64,000 bases of DNA, from the NCBI RefSeq assembly GCF_037975245.1, contig NC_092582.1, positions 1,136,001 through 1,200,000 of the forward strand. Direction: 5' to 3'. The translations under genes were made by a program, and so were the position numbers. Below are positions 46,027 through 60,000 of this stretch, in pieces (position 1 is the stretch's first letter; each line of letters starts with the position of its first letter). The notes below the pieces were generated by a model. It was not told where the DNA came from. It searched no databases and was given only the letters and a program-made list of their open reading frames with translations. This stretch comes from Apostichopus japonicus (taxonomy: Eukaryota; Echinodermata; Holothuroidea; Aspidochirotida; Stichopodidae).

Positions 46027-48610
46027 ATGGCGGCGCAGACACCAGGAATACAACAACTTCTGCAAGCAGAAAAGAAGGCAGCTGAACGAGTTGCTGATGC
46101 TCGAAAGCGTAAGTTACCCAATAATGTTGAGAAAATCACTTATGCTAAGATTTTTTTATCCATAAGGATTTCCCTCGGTTGTTTTTTATGTTGTTTATAA
46201 CATATTTAAGATGGACCACTGCAGCGTATCGTTAACTAAAATACTACTGAGCACAGTATCAGCCTACATGGCCTAGTCATAGGCTACAGCACGCTAGACT
46301 ACAGTAGGTGGCTAGGTATGCATTATGCTCGGCCCATTGTAGACTGTTACACATGCAATATCTGCAAGTAGTGAAGTACAAGCAACAGTATTGTTAATAT
46401 TGCATGATTCAACTGAGATTGTGTGTGAAATCACTCTTAGCTAATTATGATCTCATAGAAATGCCCTGCCATAGGACAAAATCTTCAACAACTTGCAGGT
46501 TGAACCTGAGTAAATGTAAAGGCTTCATTATTGACGCACCTTCGTAATTGATGCACCTTCAAATATTACTACTAGCAACGATACAACAGGCAACCTAAAC
46601 TTTTTACAGTCAAGCAGAGTAATATATTTAATGAGTTTAAATCCATTTCAGGTATATGCTGATCAAATTTTGTTTTGTTTTTAAGCTTTTAACACCCTCC
46701 CCCCAGTTTAACACTATTTGGGGGCTTTTGGAAATCTTACTCCCTAAAAATAACCAAAACTACCTTGATATAATACCACTTCTCTCTGGGACCTGACCTG
46801 TCAGAGCTTAGAGGCTCAGAGCTAGCAAACAGCATCCAAGGTCAATGGATTTATTCTTAGGCCTACACTACAGCTTTATCGACAAATTTAAGAATCAAAT
46901 CCTCTTCCACAATATTTTGGCTATTTGATTAGGAATGTTTACAATCTCGAGGTGTCTTCCAAAGTGGTTAAAGGTTTGAGCTTTACTGTGACATAAATGA
47001 ATAAAGGTAATAGCCTATACAATAGGTCTAGCAGTCATTTGTTAACACTGAAAATATAAAAATGAGGAAACCAGATTGTTGACATGATAATGTGATTGCA
47101 CAATGTCAGTGCACCAAAGCTGATCCAGCCCATTGGGACAGTTATAAGTTTGTGTTTACGATGCATAATTTATGTACAGTACAGTACATACAGTATTGTA
47201 CTTTGAAGATCTCATGAATATTGCCACAGAACTTGAATGTTGTCAATTTCCATTCTACTTCACACATGCAGATACTATATTACATGATGCATTGGCAATT
47301 TAAATCAGTTAACATTGGTTTTGATCGTTTGGCATGTATGTATTGGACTGCAATAGAAACTGAAATTGTCAAGAAAAATAGCTCACCAAAGAGCTAGTTT
47401 CTTCTACAAAAAGAAAAGTTCAAAGTGTTTTTCAACCCTCTTTTTGCAATCATTTAGGTATTTGCTTAATTTTCTGAATGCATAATGTACACTATCATTT
47501 TTTACTACAGAACTTTGGTTTAAAAATTCCAATGCGGTATAAAGTTAAAAAACATTGAAGGTTGGCATATGCTTCAGGCCTTAAGCACTTCAGCTTCCTC
47601 AATCAACATTCCAATAATTAACTGTTTGGACCTCAGCAGTCTGTTACCACAGTTTCTGCTGGATGATTTCAATTTAGTGTTTATAGAACATAAGCAGCTT
47701 CCAGCTATTATAGTAATAAATAGCAAACAACAATATATTCATGTGTAGCAACAGACTGTTCATGTTAATTACCAATAGGATGTATACCTTATCATGAATG
47801 CTTAACATAGATATATTTTCTAATCTTTTTATTTTAATAGGGAAAGCAAAGAGACTGAAGCAAGCTAAAGAGGAAGCCCAGGAGGAGATTGAGCAGTATA
47901 GGAGAGAAAGAGAGCAGCAGTTTCAGGAAATTCAACAAAAAGTAAGTGTTGTCAAGGACAGGACACACTCTCTGAGAGAATAGTTGCATAACACATTGTA
48001 CCATATGATAGTTAATAACTTCATATGATAGTGCACACAAATACACAATAAAACACAGAGAGAATGTTTGCGTAACACATTGTACCATATGATAGTTAAT
48101 AACTTAATATGATAGTGCACACAAATACACAATAAAACGATCAAAGAAGCAATAGAAAATTTATACATGTTTGGTTAGAGCACACAACAAACAGAGAATA
48201 TGAAGAATTGAAAGATTAAAACCAGTTAGAACAAAATCACTAACCATAAAATAACAACAAAAAGGAGGCAAATTACCACAAAATCAAGAAATAAGCATTT
48301 TGTATTGTTTATCACACCCTCACATGACATGTCAACAAGTTGTGCTTCTTTTCTGTCTCTTCTACTAAATCTAATTGATGTACTTCTTTGGTTTGATTCT
48401 ATTCTTCTTGCTTTCTTTTTTTTTTCGTTACAGTATTTAGGATCCAAGGATGATCAGGTAAAAGCAATAGATGAAGAGACAAAGGTAAAGATCCAGGACA
48501 TGGACCAGAGGGTGCTTAAGCAGAAGGAAGAAGTCCTCAAGAAACTCTTTGACCTTGTCTTTGAAATCAAACCAGAACTCCATCAAAATTACAAGATCCC
48601 TACTCACTGA
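46027..48610 (+). CDS. ATP6V1G: V-type proton ATPase subunit G, complete three-exon gene
   Basis: Subunit G is part of the peripheral stalk (stator) of the V1 sector. It pairs with subunit E as a long coiled coil that holds the catalytic head still while protons are pumped into endosomes, lysosomes and other acid compartments. Coding exons are 46027-46108, 47841-47941 and 48434-48610 (TGA). Each junction has a clean site (C|GTAAGT, TTTTAATAG|G, AAA|GTAAGT, TTACAG|T), and together they give 119 residues, close to the roughly 118 of animal subunit G. The N-terminus MAAQTPGIQQLLQAEKKAAE and the following RLKQAKEEAQEEIEQYR stretch are the family hallmark. The C-terminal exon carries the less conserved helix ending KPELHQNYKIP. 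The ATG at 46027 is chosen over the in-frame ATG at 46000 because it starts the conserved MAxQ motif. An AATAAA at 48828 could be the polyadenylation signal. I am confident in the family but cannot assign a vertebrate G1/G2/G3 paralogue. Confidence 0.97.
47979..48139 (+). repeat. about 80-bp tandem duplication in an ATP6V1G intron
   Basis: Two copies of a unit containing ACACATTGTACCATATGATA and GTGCACACAAATACACAATA, before the last exon. Confidence 0.88.
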
Positions 48611-51600
48611 GTGATTAGAGAGTCTTCAAGAAATGGTGGAAGAAGTTGTGTGTATGGTCACTCTATAGTAGTTCATCCAAGTAACCAAGGAATGTCCCTC
48701 ACATTGTTCTAACATTCCATTGCAGCAAACAGAGTTGAATTATCAAGAAAGATATTTTGAGAGCACTGCTCTATTTTACGTACAGTCCTATGATTTTAAT
48801 TATGTTCTTATGTATCCTATGCATGAAAATAAACTTCCGCAAGATGGGTGGAGAGAGATCTCGAGAAAGGTGGGCTTTGCTTAAGTATCAGTGGAGGGAA
48901 CAGTCCAATCATATGCTCCTGGGTACCGGTGTGCTAATTTCAGGTACAGGCACGTGCATTACGCATTCAAGCTAAAACCAATCAAGGCCTATACTAAGTG
49001 CACACATAAGCCTGATATAAGTATGAATATACTATACAGGCCTTGAGTTATGTACCAAAAAGATTGTAAACTAGTGCTTGTTTCACCCATGAACTGATTG
49101 ATACTGCAAAACCGCATATTTGTATTTACTATTTAAAAATTGCATTGTCAAAAATCAACATGTGATGTATTCTCCAATGATGTTTTAATGATCTATGGTA
49201 AGATTTTGTAACTTTAACATGTTCACAACTACAGCCTTTTAAGCCAAACATGCAATGACAATTGAATGGATTACTCATAAAAATGAGCTTTGCATGATTG
49301 AAGAATTCTTATAAGCATTTGTTGCAGTATATTTGCATAAAATTGCTGTAAGTAAGCAATGGGAGACAATTTACAGTATATTTTGCAAACCAAAATTTTC
49401 TTACAAGAAAGTAACAGTGCTTCTATGGCACTGTGATTTCATACTGACCCCTGGCCTATCCAATCTGTTCTTTGATTACTGTGCACAAAGGCTGGTGCTC
49501 CAGGGTGTCCTGGCCATTTGGATAAGTTGGAAAGTTTCTACATCAATCAACCCCTATTGCTAAATGGTGATGTCTATTGTGTAATTATAGATCAGTCACA
49601 TGTTGCATGAATCTTTCAAGTTTGGAAAGGTTCTGTTCAACTTTTGTGGGACTAGTCTACTTTATATGAGCTGCCCAGACTATATATGTCAAGTTTCGCT
49701 GCATTGGAAGCGTGCAAGTACGAAATACGGTGAGATTGTTTTTACAGTACAAGTCTATACAGTACAGTGTACAAATGTCAGTGTCACAGTAATAAACAGT
49801 TTCAAAAACTTTCTCGGCTGGAAAAAAAAAATTCATCATCAAATTTCACTTTTAAGCACACCAAGTTAAAAGGAAATATCACCAACTAATGAAAATATGG
49901 AAGGATACACATTAATTTTGTCTTCCCGTTCATTAGTTCTAATACAAATGTAACTGAAAATAGTACAGTACAATGTTGTTTATGTAAATTAAAAATGTCT
50001 GGAATGGGTAGTAACGGCTTGCACCATGGTTCCCAGATACCCATGACTTCTAAGAATACATGATATGTTATTTATGCTAGCTTGTGGTGCAGCTAAATGA
50101 CTCATTTCCAGGAAGTGATTAACCCTTGTCTGACGGCAGATATTGTTATCATTAGTCCTACGTAATCATTGGAGTGTACTGAACTTCTGTACAGTTCCCG
50201 TTGTTAGGATGAAAGTGTTTCGTTGGAAATGATGCCACAAATTTAGCTGCTGGTTAAAGCCAGTTTAATAATTTAAATCAATGTCATTATCTCCATAAAA
50301 TCATCAGCAAAGATGTAAAAAATGGTTCTTGTGGTGTATTGTTACTTTGGAGGAAGTTGTAGAGTAAAGAGTAACAGCCATAGATTTAGTAAGACTCCAC
50401 CATACTTCTGGTTTCTTCCTCATTAATTTATAAGTCAATACTCTTCATTAATTGTGTGTCTTTTGTGTGTGTGTGTTGGTGATGAGATGTTCACTTTTGG
50501 GTGTTTTGGTGGGATCTGTAGAGGAATGGTTAACAGAAACAGGAAGAATATGATTAGGATACTCCTGTTGCATCCAGAGAATTATTACTGAATATTGATT
50601 CCAAAGTTTCTTTATGGAGTATTTTTTCTATTGACTGCACATCACTCTACATTATCAAGCTCATAAGTGCTGTGATCTTTTGTAGAGGGCCCTATGAAAT
50701 ACATAGTAATAGTAATAATAACTAGGAAGGGAATGTAAGGGGGAGGGCAGGAGGATCAGAAATGTCTTCGCAGATATTTGACAAACACCAGCAAAGTCAT
50801 CATAGTTAGGAAGAGGTGTTGGTCTATTTGAAATCATTTCCTAAATGTTGTTAAATGAAACACCCTTTGTACCTTATAGACCAGCTGGAGTTCCTCCAAC
50901 ACCACCCCCCCCCCCTCTCACAACATCACACACAATCACCTGCTATGGACATGTAGTCAGTAGTTATCTTGATGCTTAGAGCAACATGGCTCTGTGCAAT
51001 AAAAATCAAATATAACACTAAGACATTAATCATAAAAATTGTGTAACTGAAGATATTATTTACAGTTTTGTCAGTATGATACTGACGTTCGAAGGTCAAT
51101 GCCACAGCCAGTGATCTTTTGTTTCTTGCCATTGGTGCTCAATTGACAACTGGTTTAAATGTTAAGTTTTAGCACATAAATCTGATAATTTTCTGTACCT
51201 GATTATACTGTGGCATTAGAACCTTGCATGAAACATTACAAATCATATTGTTATCTGTCTTTGGGGGTTTCCTTTGGTTTAACTGTTTGTTTCAGTTTCT
51301 TCTCAAAAAAGGAAAGGGTAAAGAGTTCTCCATGATTCAAAAGGGTCCATGCAATCAATTCTAGTAAGATGTAATGGATTAGCTTTCATTTCTGCTATAT
51401 CGAAATATACTCATTGGATGCATTATATTATTATATTATATAATATATAGATTTTAGAAATACTGTAGATTTGACACACATTGGTGACAAATAAATGCCA
51501 CATCTTGCATTGAGTTTGTGACTGCCTGTGGTACCATACATAAATACTGTTCAAAGAAACATATGGTACCATATGGTTTACCAAAGTAACACCATAAATT

Positions 51601-52224
51601 ATCAGCTGTGGCTTGAACTTCAAAGGCTTCCAATTGAAAATATTACATCAAAAACATTTTTGAGTGGTTTTAAAATTAAAATAAGTCATTAATAAGGATC
51701 AGTTATTAAACTGAAGGGCATGAATTAGATTACATGTAGTGGTCAGAATGAAGCAAAACTACAATTCAAAACTAAATATAATTTTGCAAAAAATGTCTGA
51801 ATTTAAACTTACTATCATGTTCCTCTCTTGTATTTTTGTTTAAGGCTTTCTTGCAGCACTTGGTGTTTAGATGTTATTACCAGAACATGTCAATAAAAGT
51901 ATATTAATTGTCTGATACTTTTTTGTCTTATGTTTTTAGTTTGCAGTTCATTGCAGGTTGACATTAGCTTAACTTTGTTCTTTCCTTGCCAAAATGTCTC
52001 TCAAAATTGACATTACATAAATTTGTTGCTAGTTGCTACACTTGTTTCATACCTGTAGAAAGAGGGGAGAGGGGGGTATGGTTAAGTCATATCTGTAGAA
52101 AGAGGGGAGAGGGGGGTATGGTTAAGAACCTGTCCCATGACTTACCCCCCCCCCAACCCTCTTTAACTTTCCAAATACTGTAGCACATGCAGATGTGACA
52201 GTGACTGTCTGGGCTTTGTAGAGT
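48611..52224. other. ATP6V1G 3' region and intergenic sequence
   Basis: Holds a possible polyadenylation signal AATAAA at 48828 and AT-rich sequence. No further exon with splice sites and a recognisable product was found. Confidence 0.6.
52050..52128 (+). repeat. 39-bp tandem duplication
   Basis: CTGTAGAAAGAGGGGAGAGG recurs at a 39-bp step, about 100 bases left of the hAT-like element at 52225. Confidence 0.85.
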
Positions 52225-53166
52225 CAGTGGCGTCACCAGACTTTTCAGTCAGGGGGGGCACCAGCATTTGATGGGGGCACTTAGGTGGATACGGATCGCC
52301 ATCCTGGGGGAGGGGGTACCCCTCCCCTTTGGAAAATATTCACATACGGAGGATGGGCTTGATGCAAAATGGTGCCACATTTGATGCTAAATTCGATCTG
52401 AAGATATCTCCAGAAATTGCTATTTTTGAGGTAATGATTTTAACAACGCGCAGAATTTTGCAGAGAATATGAACCACATGCTGTCGATATTATGCCTAAC
52501 CCTATCAATAGAACCTACATTTGTTGAATTAATGTGTGCATGACCCCCAACTCCTTTCTTGTCCTCGTTTTCTCCCATTATCTATAAGATGTAACAGGTT
52601 CCAGCATCATTATTGGCTCCTTTCAGGGATCTCACCATGCAATCCAAAGTTTGATCACACATCGAGTATGGCTCAGTATGCAGGTGTGAACATTCGTCAT
52701 TTGTTCCTACAAGCATCTGACCTCTGCACCCCCTACACAACAGGGTTAATATATGGGTCCACAAATATAGGCAAGTATGGTGCCTGCGGATCCTCACATT
52801 CTCACATTTCGTCAGCTCCTAACCTGTCAACCTCAGAAAAAGGCAACATACTGCAGTACCCTCCTTTCGCAGCAGGTCCGGATTTTCGGCATTTCACAGG
52901 CATCCAATGGCGCGGGTTACGACTTCGATACCCGACGGTCAAGCTGGATAAACTTTTTCATTTTTTTCGCAGCTCATTTGAAGAAAATACGATAGTACTG
53001 TGCTTCTTTGTCCTTATGAAAAACCAACTCAGATGATGGGAGTTGAATATACAAAATATTTTTTTTTACCAACCCAAATCTCAGATGGGGCACTCGGGGC
53101 ACTAGGTTTTCGTTTTCCAGGGGGGCACGTGCCCCCTGCCCCCCCCCCCCCTTGGCGACGCCATTG
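52225..53166. mobile_element. hAT-like element between ATP6V1G and SNAPC4
   Basis: Ends are CAGTGGCGTCACCAG and, reversed, CAATGGCGTCGCCAAG. An exact 8-bp duplication TGTAGAGT lies at 52217-52224 and 53167-53174. A 166-codon open frame inside (52536-53036) has no recognisable transposase motif and is probably chance. Confidence 0.88.
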
Positions 53167-54090
53167 TGTAGAGTAACAAATACACTAAATATCTGGTGGT
53201 TGAAATTACTATAGTATCTATTGGTCCAATAGCCAAATTATCTGCAACTAAACAGAGTTCACACAAAGAAGAAGTGAAGGATCTATTTATCTATCAGTTT
53301 GTAGACATTCAGTCTACTACTGTACATGTTTTTGCCTTCCCACCCTCCCCTTTCCCTCTGCACATGTAGAACCTTCAATTGACCTTGTCTTGATCATTCC
53401 GTGCTTTTGAAAGTAAGTACAATTTGTCAGTGAAAGCATTCCACTTTCCTGAACTCACTTATAGAAGAATTAGCTGGAAAAGAGAATTTTGTTGATAGCA
53501 ATGCTCACAAAAATTAAACATCCAAATATACCACCCAAAATACCATCCAAATCTGCCTTGTAGACCAAACCTGGCTTTTAATATAAAATAATAATACGAT
53601 TTTTGTTTGTTCAATGAGGTATTTTGTTGTGGGAAGATCAGAACCTCCAGGAACATGCTGTTAAAAGTTAACAAGTCTTCCCATAATAATATTTGAAAGT
53701 TGAAGGCAACTTTCTTTTTTTTTTTTGTGCTGACTTTGCGATAAAATTATTTGAATTGAACAGGAAAAAACCTCCTAAAGGAAGTCTCCCACCCTCATGA
53801 TAATTAATTGAAAGCTGAATGTTACAAAGTTCATGCATCGCGTTTGCATTTACCTCAAAAAATGTCAGAGGCTATTGGGAAATTATTTCTAGCTTCTCTC
53901 ACTATGCGTGCATATGTGTAAACAAGGTGCACATCAGCATATTTGTGATGTTTCGCATTGTTAAGTAAAGATGAACCGGACTGCTAACTTCAACTTTTAA
54001 CTTGAAGCTCAAGTCGCGCGTAATCGTTTTCACCAGTATAATAATATAATTTGTAGTTCCGCGAAATATTCGACAGTAGGCTTAGCGAGA

Positions 54091-57000
54091 ATGGCTAGTG
54101 AAGAAACTACAGCTCAACATCAGCAGGCACTTGATGACATTAGACAGATTGACGAAATTTTGCATGATGACAGCGATGCAGATGAGTATATTGGCAGTGA
54201 TCTCGAAATAGATGAAGAAAGAGATAGTGAAGGTTAACCAAAATACTATGCAACGAACAGCAGGCCTAACGTTAGCAATAGCCTAACGTTCAGTAACTAA
54301 GGCGTAGGCCTAGGCAAGGCCCTAACTCTGTTACTTGACACTTGTTAGGCCTACCATATTCACTACGTTAAGCCTATCCTAACTTGCTGTTCCCACTCCA
54401 AGCTTAGGTCGGACGGCACAATTGCAGAATACAATGCAAGTTGCAACTAGAAATTTTATCCACGTAGCCAACTACAACGGGCTCTGCCGTCCGCATGCAA
54501 TGGAAGCAAACTGCTAGCTATTGTCGGAATATTTTGCAAACAAATCCAATACACAATGCCAATACATGCAATTTCCACAAATTTCCCTTGGCAATGTACT
54601 GTTGGGAATCCCAAAACTAGCTCGCCTTGGACTTGGAATAGTTTTCAAAATATAAGAGCAGATATACCCTAGGCCTATATTGGGTCATTCTCACAAGCAA
54701 TTTGTCAAAGAGTGGTTTGCTGAAAAGTTTTGCCTAGACTGTCAGCGATATCAAAGCCGTTTTGTACAGTGTTGTTTGCAATTTGCCTGGTATTCTGCAA
54801 TTTCTCTGGCTAGGATTTGTACTACAATAGCTATATTATGCACTTATAACTTGAAGTGTCAAAGTTAGTTAAATTAGTTTAGGATAATACTATGCTTTAA
54901 CTAGCCTAAGCTAATTCCTTTACATCTAAATTGCTGTTAACCTAGCATACATACTGTACATTAGCCTACTGATGTGTTGAAATCTTTCTTTGAAACTTTC
55001 ATTCCCACAGCCAAGCTTTCGTTAGAAACTGTTTCACTGATGATAGCACTGTTCCATTAGTCCAGTACCTATGTTGGTACAATTTACAAGGCTAGGCCTA
55101 GGCTAAAGAGAGTGGAATGATTCAAGAATTCTTTTCAAGAATTCTTAATAACCTCTATGAGTTTTGTTTTGATGCAAATATACATCAAGCAGAATAAACA
55201 ATATTAATAAAATCTGTCTTTGTTCTTCACAAGGGACACAAACATATACTGTACCAGTTGACGGTTGAACTAATATTAATACAAAATATTTAATCTACTA
55301 AATTACTAATTGATTGTAATTTTAGTATTTATCATAACTAGTTATTAGTTATGATTGAATCATGTGTTGCAGTGAATTATAAAGTTTTAGTCATGCTCCC
55401 CAAATTGCGAGAAGTAATTTAAAAAGAATCTGTCTCTCATACAGTACAGTAGGTTCTCATGCATGACAGGCTTTTCAGCTGGCCTTTCTTGTGGGAGAAA
55501 AACCCTCCCCCAAGTTCATGTTGTAACCTATCCTTGTTTAAATTAAAAGTGGCTCCTGGTTCACACCAAGTGGCTCTTAGGTCTACCAAAAAGCCTGTGA
55601 CCTGGGAGCTACAGTACTTTTCACAGAAAGTGGCTCTTAACCTTAATTTCACTCTTATCCTTCACACTACAGTAGGCATATAGTATATAGTATATACTGT
55701 AGCTAGTTCATGGTTGTGTTTTTGTAAAGGGTGGTACTAAGAGTAGATCAGTTGAGAAGTATTTTCCTCATTTGCCAAAAATGGATCCTATTCAGTTTAG
55801 GTTTACAGGTTAATTATTGAAGAAATATGTCTTCTTAGAAAGGTATTGTCAAACTGTCAGACTGCCTATTCTGCAGTTATTAGGTCCCCATTTGAAAAAT
55901 CAGCCAGGAACCAAGTTTCTCATACTCATCACTTTAATATTCTCACTGTATAGTTGTGTTGATTGGAGTCTTGGTAAGTGGCAATCCTGGGCATGTTGGA
56001 AGCCAACATTCACCCAAGATATTCACAAGGACAAGGCTGAAAATGAGCTTCTGTAAGGCTTACGGTTGCAAAAGGAATTAAACAACAAATATATAGCGAT
56101 TTGAATATACATCTTTGAATAACACCATATTTTTATTTTGTCTTACTTTATTTCTTTTTCATACTTGTTTTTACAGATGAAAATATTGCCGAGCTGTTCC
56201 CACCAAGGGTGAGTTGGCTTGTCACTAATGTTTTCCATACAATTGTCCACAATTTCTCCATTAAATTGTGTACGTTTTGTGCATTAAATTGTCCACCAAT
56301 GTCTCCATTAAATTGTGTACCTTTCGTTTTTAGGATACTCAGTAGATTTTTTCTCGAGGGAGTCTGTAAATCTCTATTTCAAGTGTTTTCCATCAGTTAT
56401 TATTAAGTTATCAAATTTTACTACTCTTTAAAATATTTCAAACATTTGTTGATTTTAATCCTGTCAATAAACTTGGAGTGAAGAAAAGGACTACATACCA
56501 TCTGCTATTTCTGAATGATGAAGTCTAGTGTTTTATAAACAAGATGTCCTGTATTTAATGTAACTGTAAACTTCATGTATCACAATGCCTGATACATCCT
56601 CTCAAAAGGAGGAACGCGATATAAGGCATGTTTGAACCCTAACATGCAAACATTTTCAAGATAGATTCAGTCCTCATCTTGCTAAACTTTCCTTTCTCTC
56701 TTCTCTTTGACAACAGCCCTCTATTGCATCAGGCTTTGGCGATGTTCCTGGATCTGCTGTTGAAGATCAGTCTGATTCTGATACGGATCAAGCCATGTGC
56801 AAAGCGCAGCTACTTCTCCTCAACCGTCAGTATCAACTCTATGTTGTCGACAATCTTCACAGAGTCAGAGAAGCATTGGAAAAGAACAGAAACCTGCAGG
56901 TAAAGATATTAAAGGTTATAAAACAGACAAGAGTTTTAAGGTTCCTGACACACACAAAAATGTAACAAAATCAGCTGAAGCCATTGCCCTGACATAACTT

Positions 57001-60000
57001 GAACTAAGAAGAGTATAGCAAGCATAACCATTGATAAGTCCTGTAGCAAAGGATAAACTCAGTAGGACACAGCAAATATGATTCATGAACATTGATAAAT
57101 CTGTAGCAAAGGATAGACTCAGTAGGACACAGCAAGCATGGCCGTTGATAAGTCTGTAGTTAAGGCTAGACTCAGTAGGACACAGCAAGCATGGCCATTG
57201 ATATTAGTCCTGTTGATAAGGTTGAACTCAGTAGGACACAGCAAGTATGAACATTGATAAGATCAGTAGCCTACAGGTGCAACTGAGAAGGACACATAAA
57301 GAATGATATTGGCCAGGGATACACTAGTCAAAAGAATACAACAAACTTAGGAGGGTAAGGTCAAGTTTGATATACTGGCATCCTTGTATTTTACACCACT
57401 GTGAAAAAGTAGAAAGAGAAGATAATATGAAACATACCCACTCATAACTTGTGACACATTCTCACACTTCATTTCATGAGGAATGCCAGGGATTGTCAAT
57501 TAATAAGAGGTGCTTACTTATTTGTCTTGCAGTAACACCCTTGCATGGTCACAGTATTTGGCTTTGTGGGAGTGAAGTTTGGAAGCAAAACACACTTCAA
57601 AGTCTTTGACAAAGCAAAGTCCAAAATTTTACCGTAATAACATTACCGCAAACAAATTTCCTCATAACTAGTAAAAATGGAACATGCATTAGAAGTTAAT
57701 TTTCCTTGAGTTTTGAAATACAAGCATTTCAAAGATTTATTTACGATTTGATTGATTCGCAGGAAACCAAACTAACAAGGAAAAAGGAGAAATCTCTCAC
57801 TCAAGAGTACAAGAAATTTCTGCCACCATACTTCAAAGATAGCTTTCACCATGTGAGTTGTTTGCTCTTTTACACAATTTCTGTTTCCTATGTTAAATAC
57901 ATTTTTCTTTATCCTAGTGATTTGTTTGCTTTTCTCTTCATTAGTTAATCATTTCTGTAACCAGGCCTTGGATTTCATAATTTTAGTCACTTTTAGCAAG
58001 GAATGAAACATATCAGTGCTTAAAAAACCTACTGGCAGCAATCAGGTTTTCACTTGCATACTCTTAAATGAGAGAATACAGCAATTGTAGTATAGGCTTG
58101 AGGGAGCAGCCCAATAGTATTGCTGTTAATAAGCAATAATAAAGTATATCATGTTAGGTATGGAAATCATGCTGATTCTTTGACTGACAATTATTAACCG
58201 ACTTACAATGTCTTTATATTGTGAATCCCTATCGGCAGAAAGTTGCTCTTTTTGCTACTGGCAAAATTCACTGGCATTGAGCCATGACATAACCAAAGTT
58301 TCAAGGCCTGGTTACCCCAGAAGTTAGCCTGCATGTCCAGCTGACAGGATTTGTCACATATAAAACATGCCTACACTTTTCACTGGATAGCATTGTTGCT
58401 ACTGTGGTAATATGCTAGAAGCCTGCCAGTTGTTATCAAGTTTCTAAGAAGTGATGTTGCCACTTTTTTTTTGGTTCTTGGTCTTAAGGTATTAGAGGAG
58501 AGTTTCTTCTAATCCTTAATTAGAATCTCACATAATTACTGATAACATTTGATAACATTTATCAAGTTTCCAAGAATTGTTGTTGTTACTTCTGTTGTGG
58601 TACTCAGCCATTAAGTATTAAAGGAGAGTTTCTTCTAATCCTTACCTAGAATCTCTCTCAATTACTGATAATATTTGAAGAAAAGATAAGATACCTAACA
58701 GAGGTGATAGAGTGAGATAAATTTGCCAACTTTTGTGTAACCATGAGTCCATGACAGCAATTCTTCTTGTGGAAAGTGTGGGATCATGAACTTACTGAAT
58801 TTGTGGTATATTTTACAAATCTTATGACTTATCATTTTGTATCACAGAGCCCACCAGACAATGAAGACACCATAGCTATTAGGCAGGTTAGGTATCCAAT
58901 ACCAACAGACCATCAATGCCCCAGAGGGTGTAAGTATGATTTACCTGAAGTAATGCATTGTTTAATGCCCAATAAATAGGTTAAAATACAATGAGAATGA
59001 CATTCTAAATTACAGCTTCTTAGGCTTAGGACACAGTACATAGGTCCTGTGTAAACATACTTTGGATGCCGTTACACCAAAATGGCATTGACAGCTGGCT
59101 TATCATTTTCCACCTGCACAAAGGAAAAAAGTGCCCATGTTTGTTGCTACTGACAGTTATAAAATTTGACTTTTTTTAACAAATATAAAGCTACAATATG
59201 AAGGTCTACAATAGTTTTCAATTGTGCTTAAATTGCAGATTTTTTGACATGTTTGTTCATGTAACACAAGACTTGTGTTCAGTTCTGCAATGTTACAGCC
59301 AATTAGTGTAGCTAAATAATTCTATATGACATGTTTGTTCATGTAACACAAGACTTGTGTTCAGTTCTGCAATGTTACAACCAAGTAGTGTTACTAAATA
59401 ATTATATATGACATGTTCATTCATGTAACACCAGACTTATGTTCAATTATGCAATTGTGCAGCCAAGTAGTGTAACTAAATAATTATATATTACATGTTT
59501 TATTGGTTGTACTATTTGTTAGAAGTTCTTTTAACCATTTTCACAAACAGACAGCATTTTACCATAGTTTAATGTCCAAGTGTTGTTAAGATACGTTTAT
59601 GAATTTTTGTCCTTATTCATTCAAAATCAAACTGCATAAATCTCAGACTCTATAATTATTAATGTGATATCGGAATTACTCATGATTGATGTGGAACATT
59701 CCATATCCTTACAGGGTTGAAACACGAGAGAGAAAAGTTACAGTGCGGAGTTAAGGCTGATGGACTCGAAAAGATAATGATTCCACTGCTAAATCAGAGA
59801 GAAGTTTTGGAAAAGAGGCTGAAAGATGCTGTACATCAAAAAGACAAAGTGATTGCAAGGAAGGTGAAGAAGGAAATATCTGAGATTGATAATAAACTCA
59901 GTGGATTAAAGTAGGTGCACACCACCCTTATCAAATGTTCTTTCGGTTTAATTGAGCTTCCTTGAATTGTCTTCAAAGTTAGGAATAGAAACTGACAAAT

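Noticed and set aside
52536-53036. 166-codon open frame
   Set aside because: It lies wholly inside the hAT-like element 52225-53166, and I see no transposase or other domain motif.
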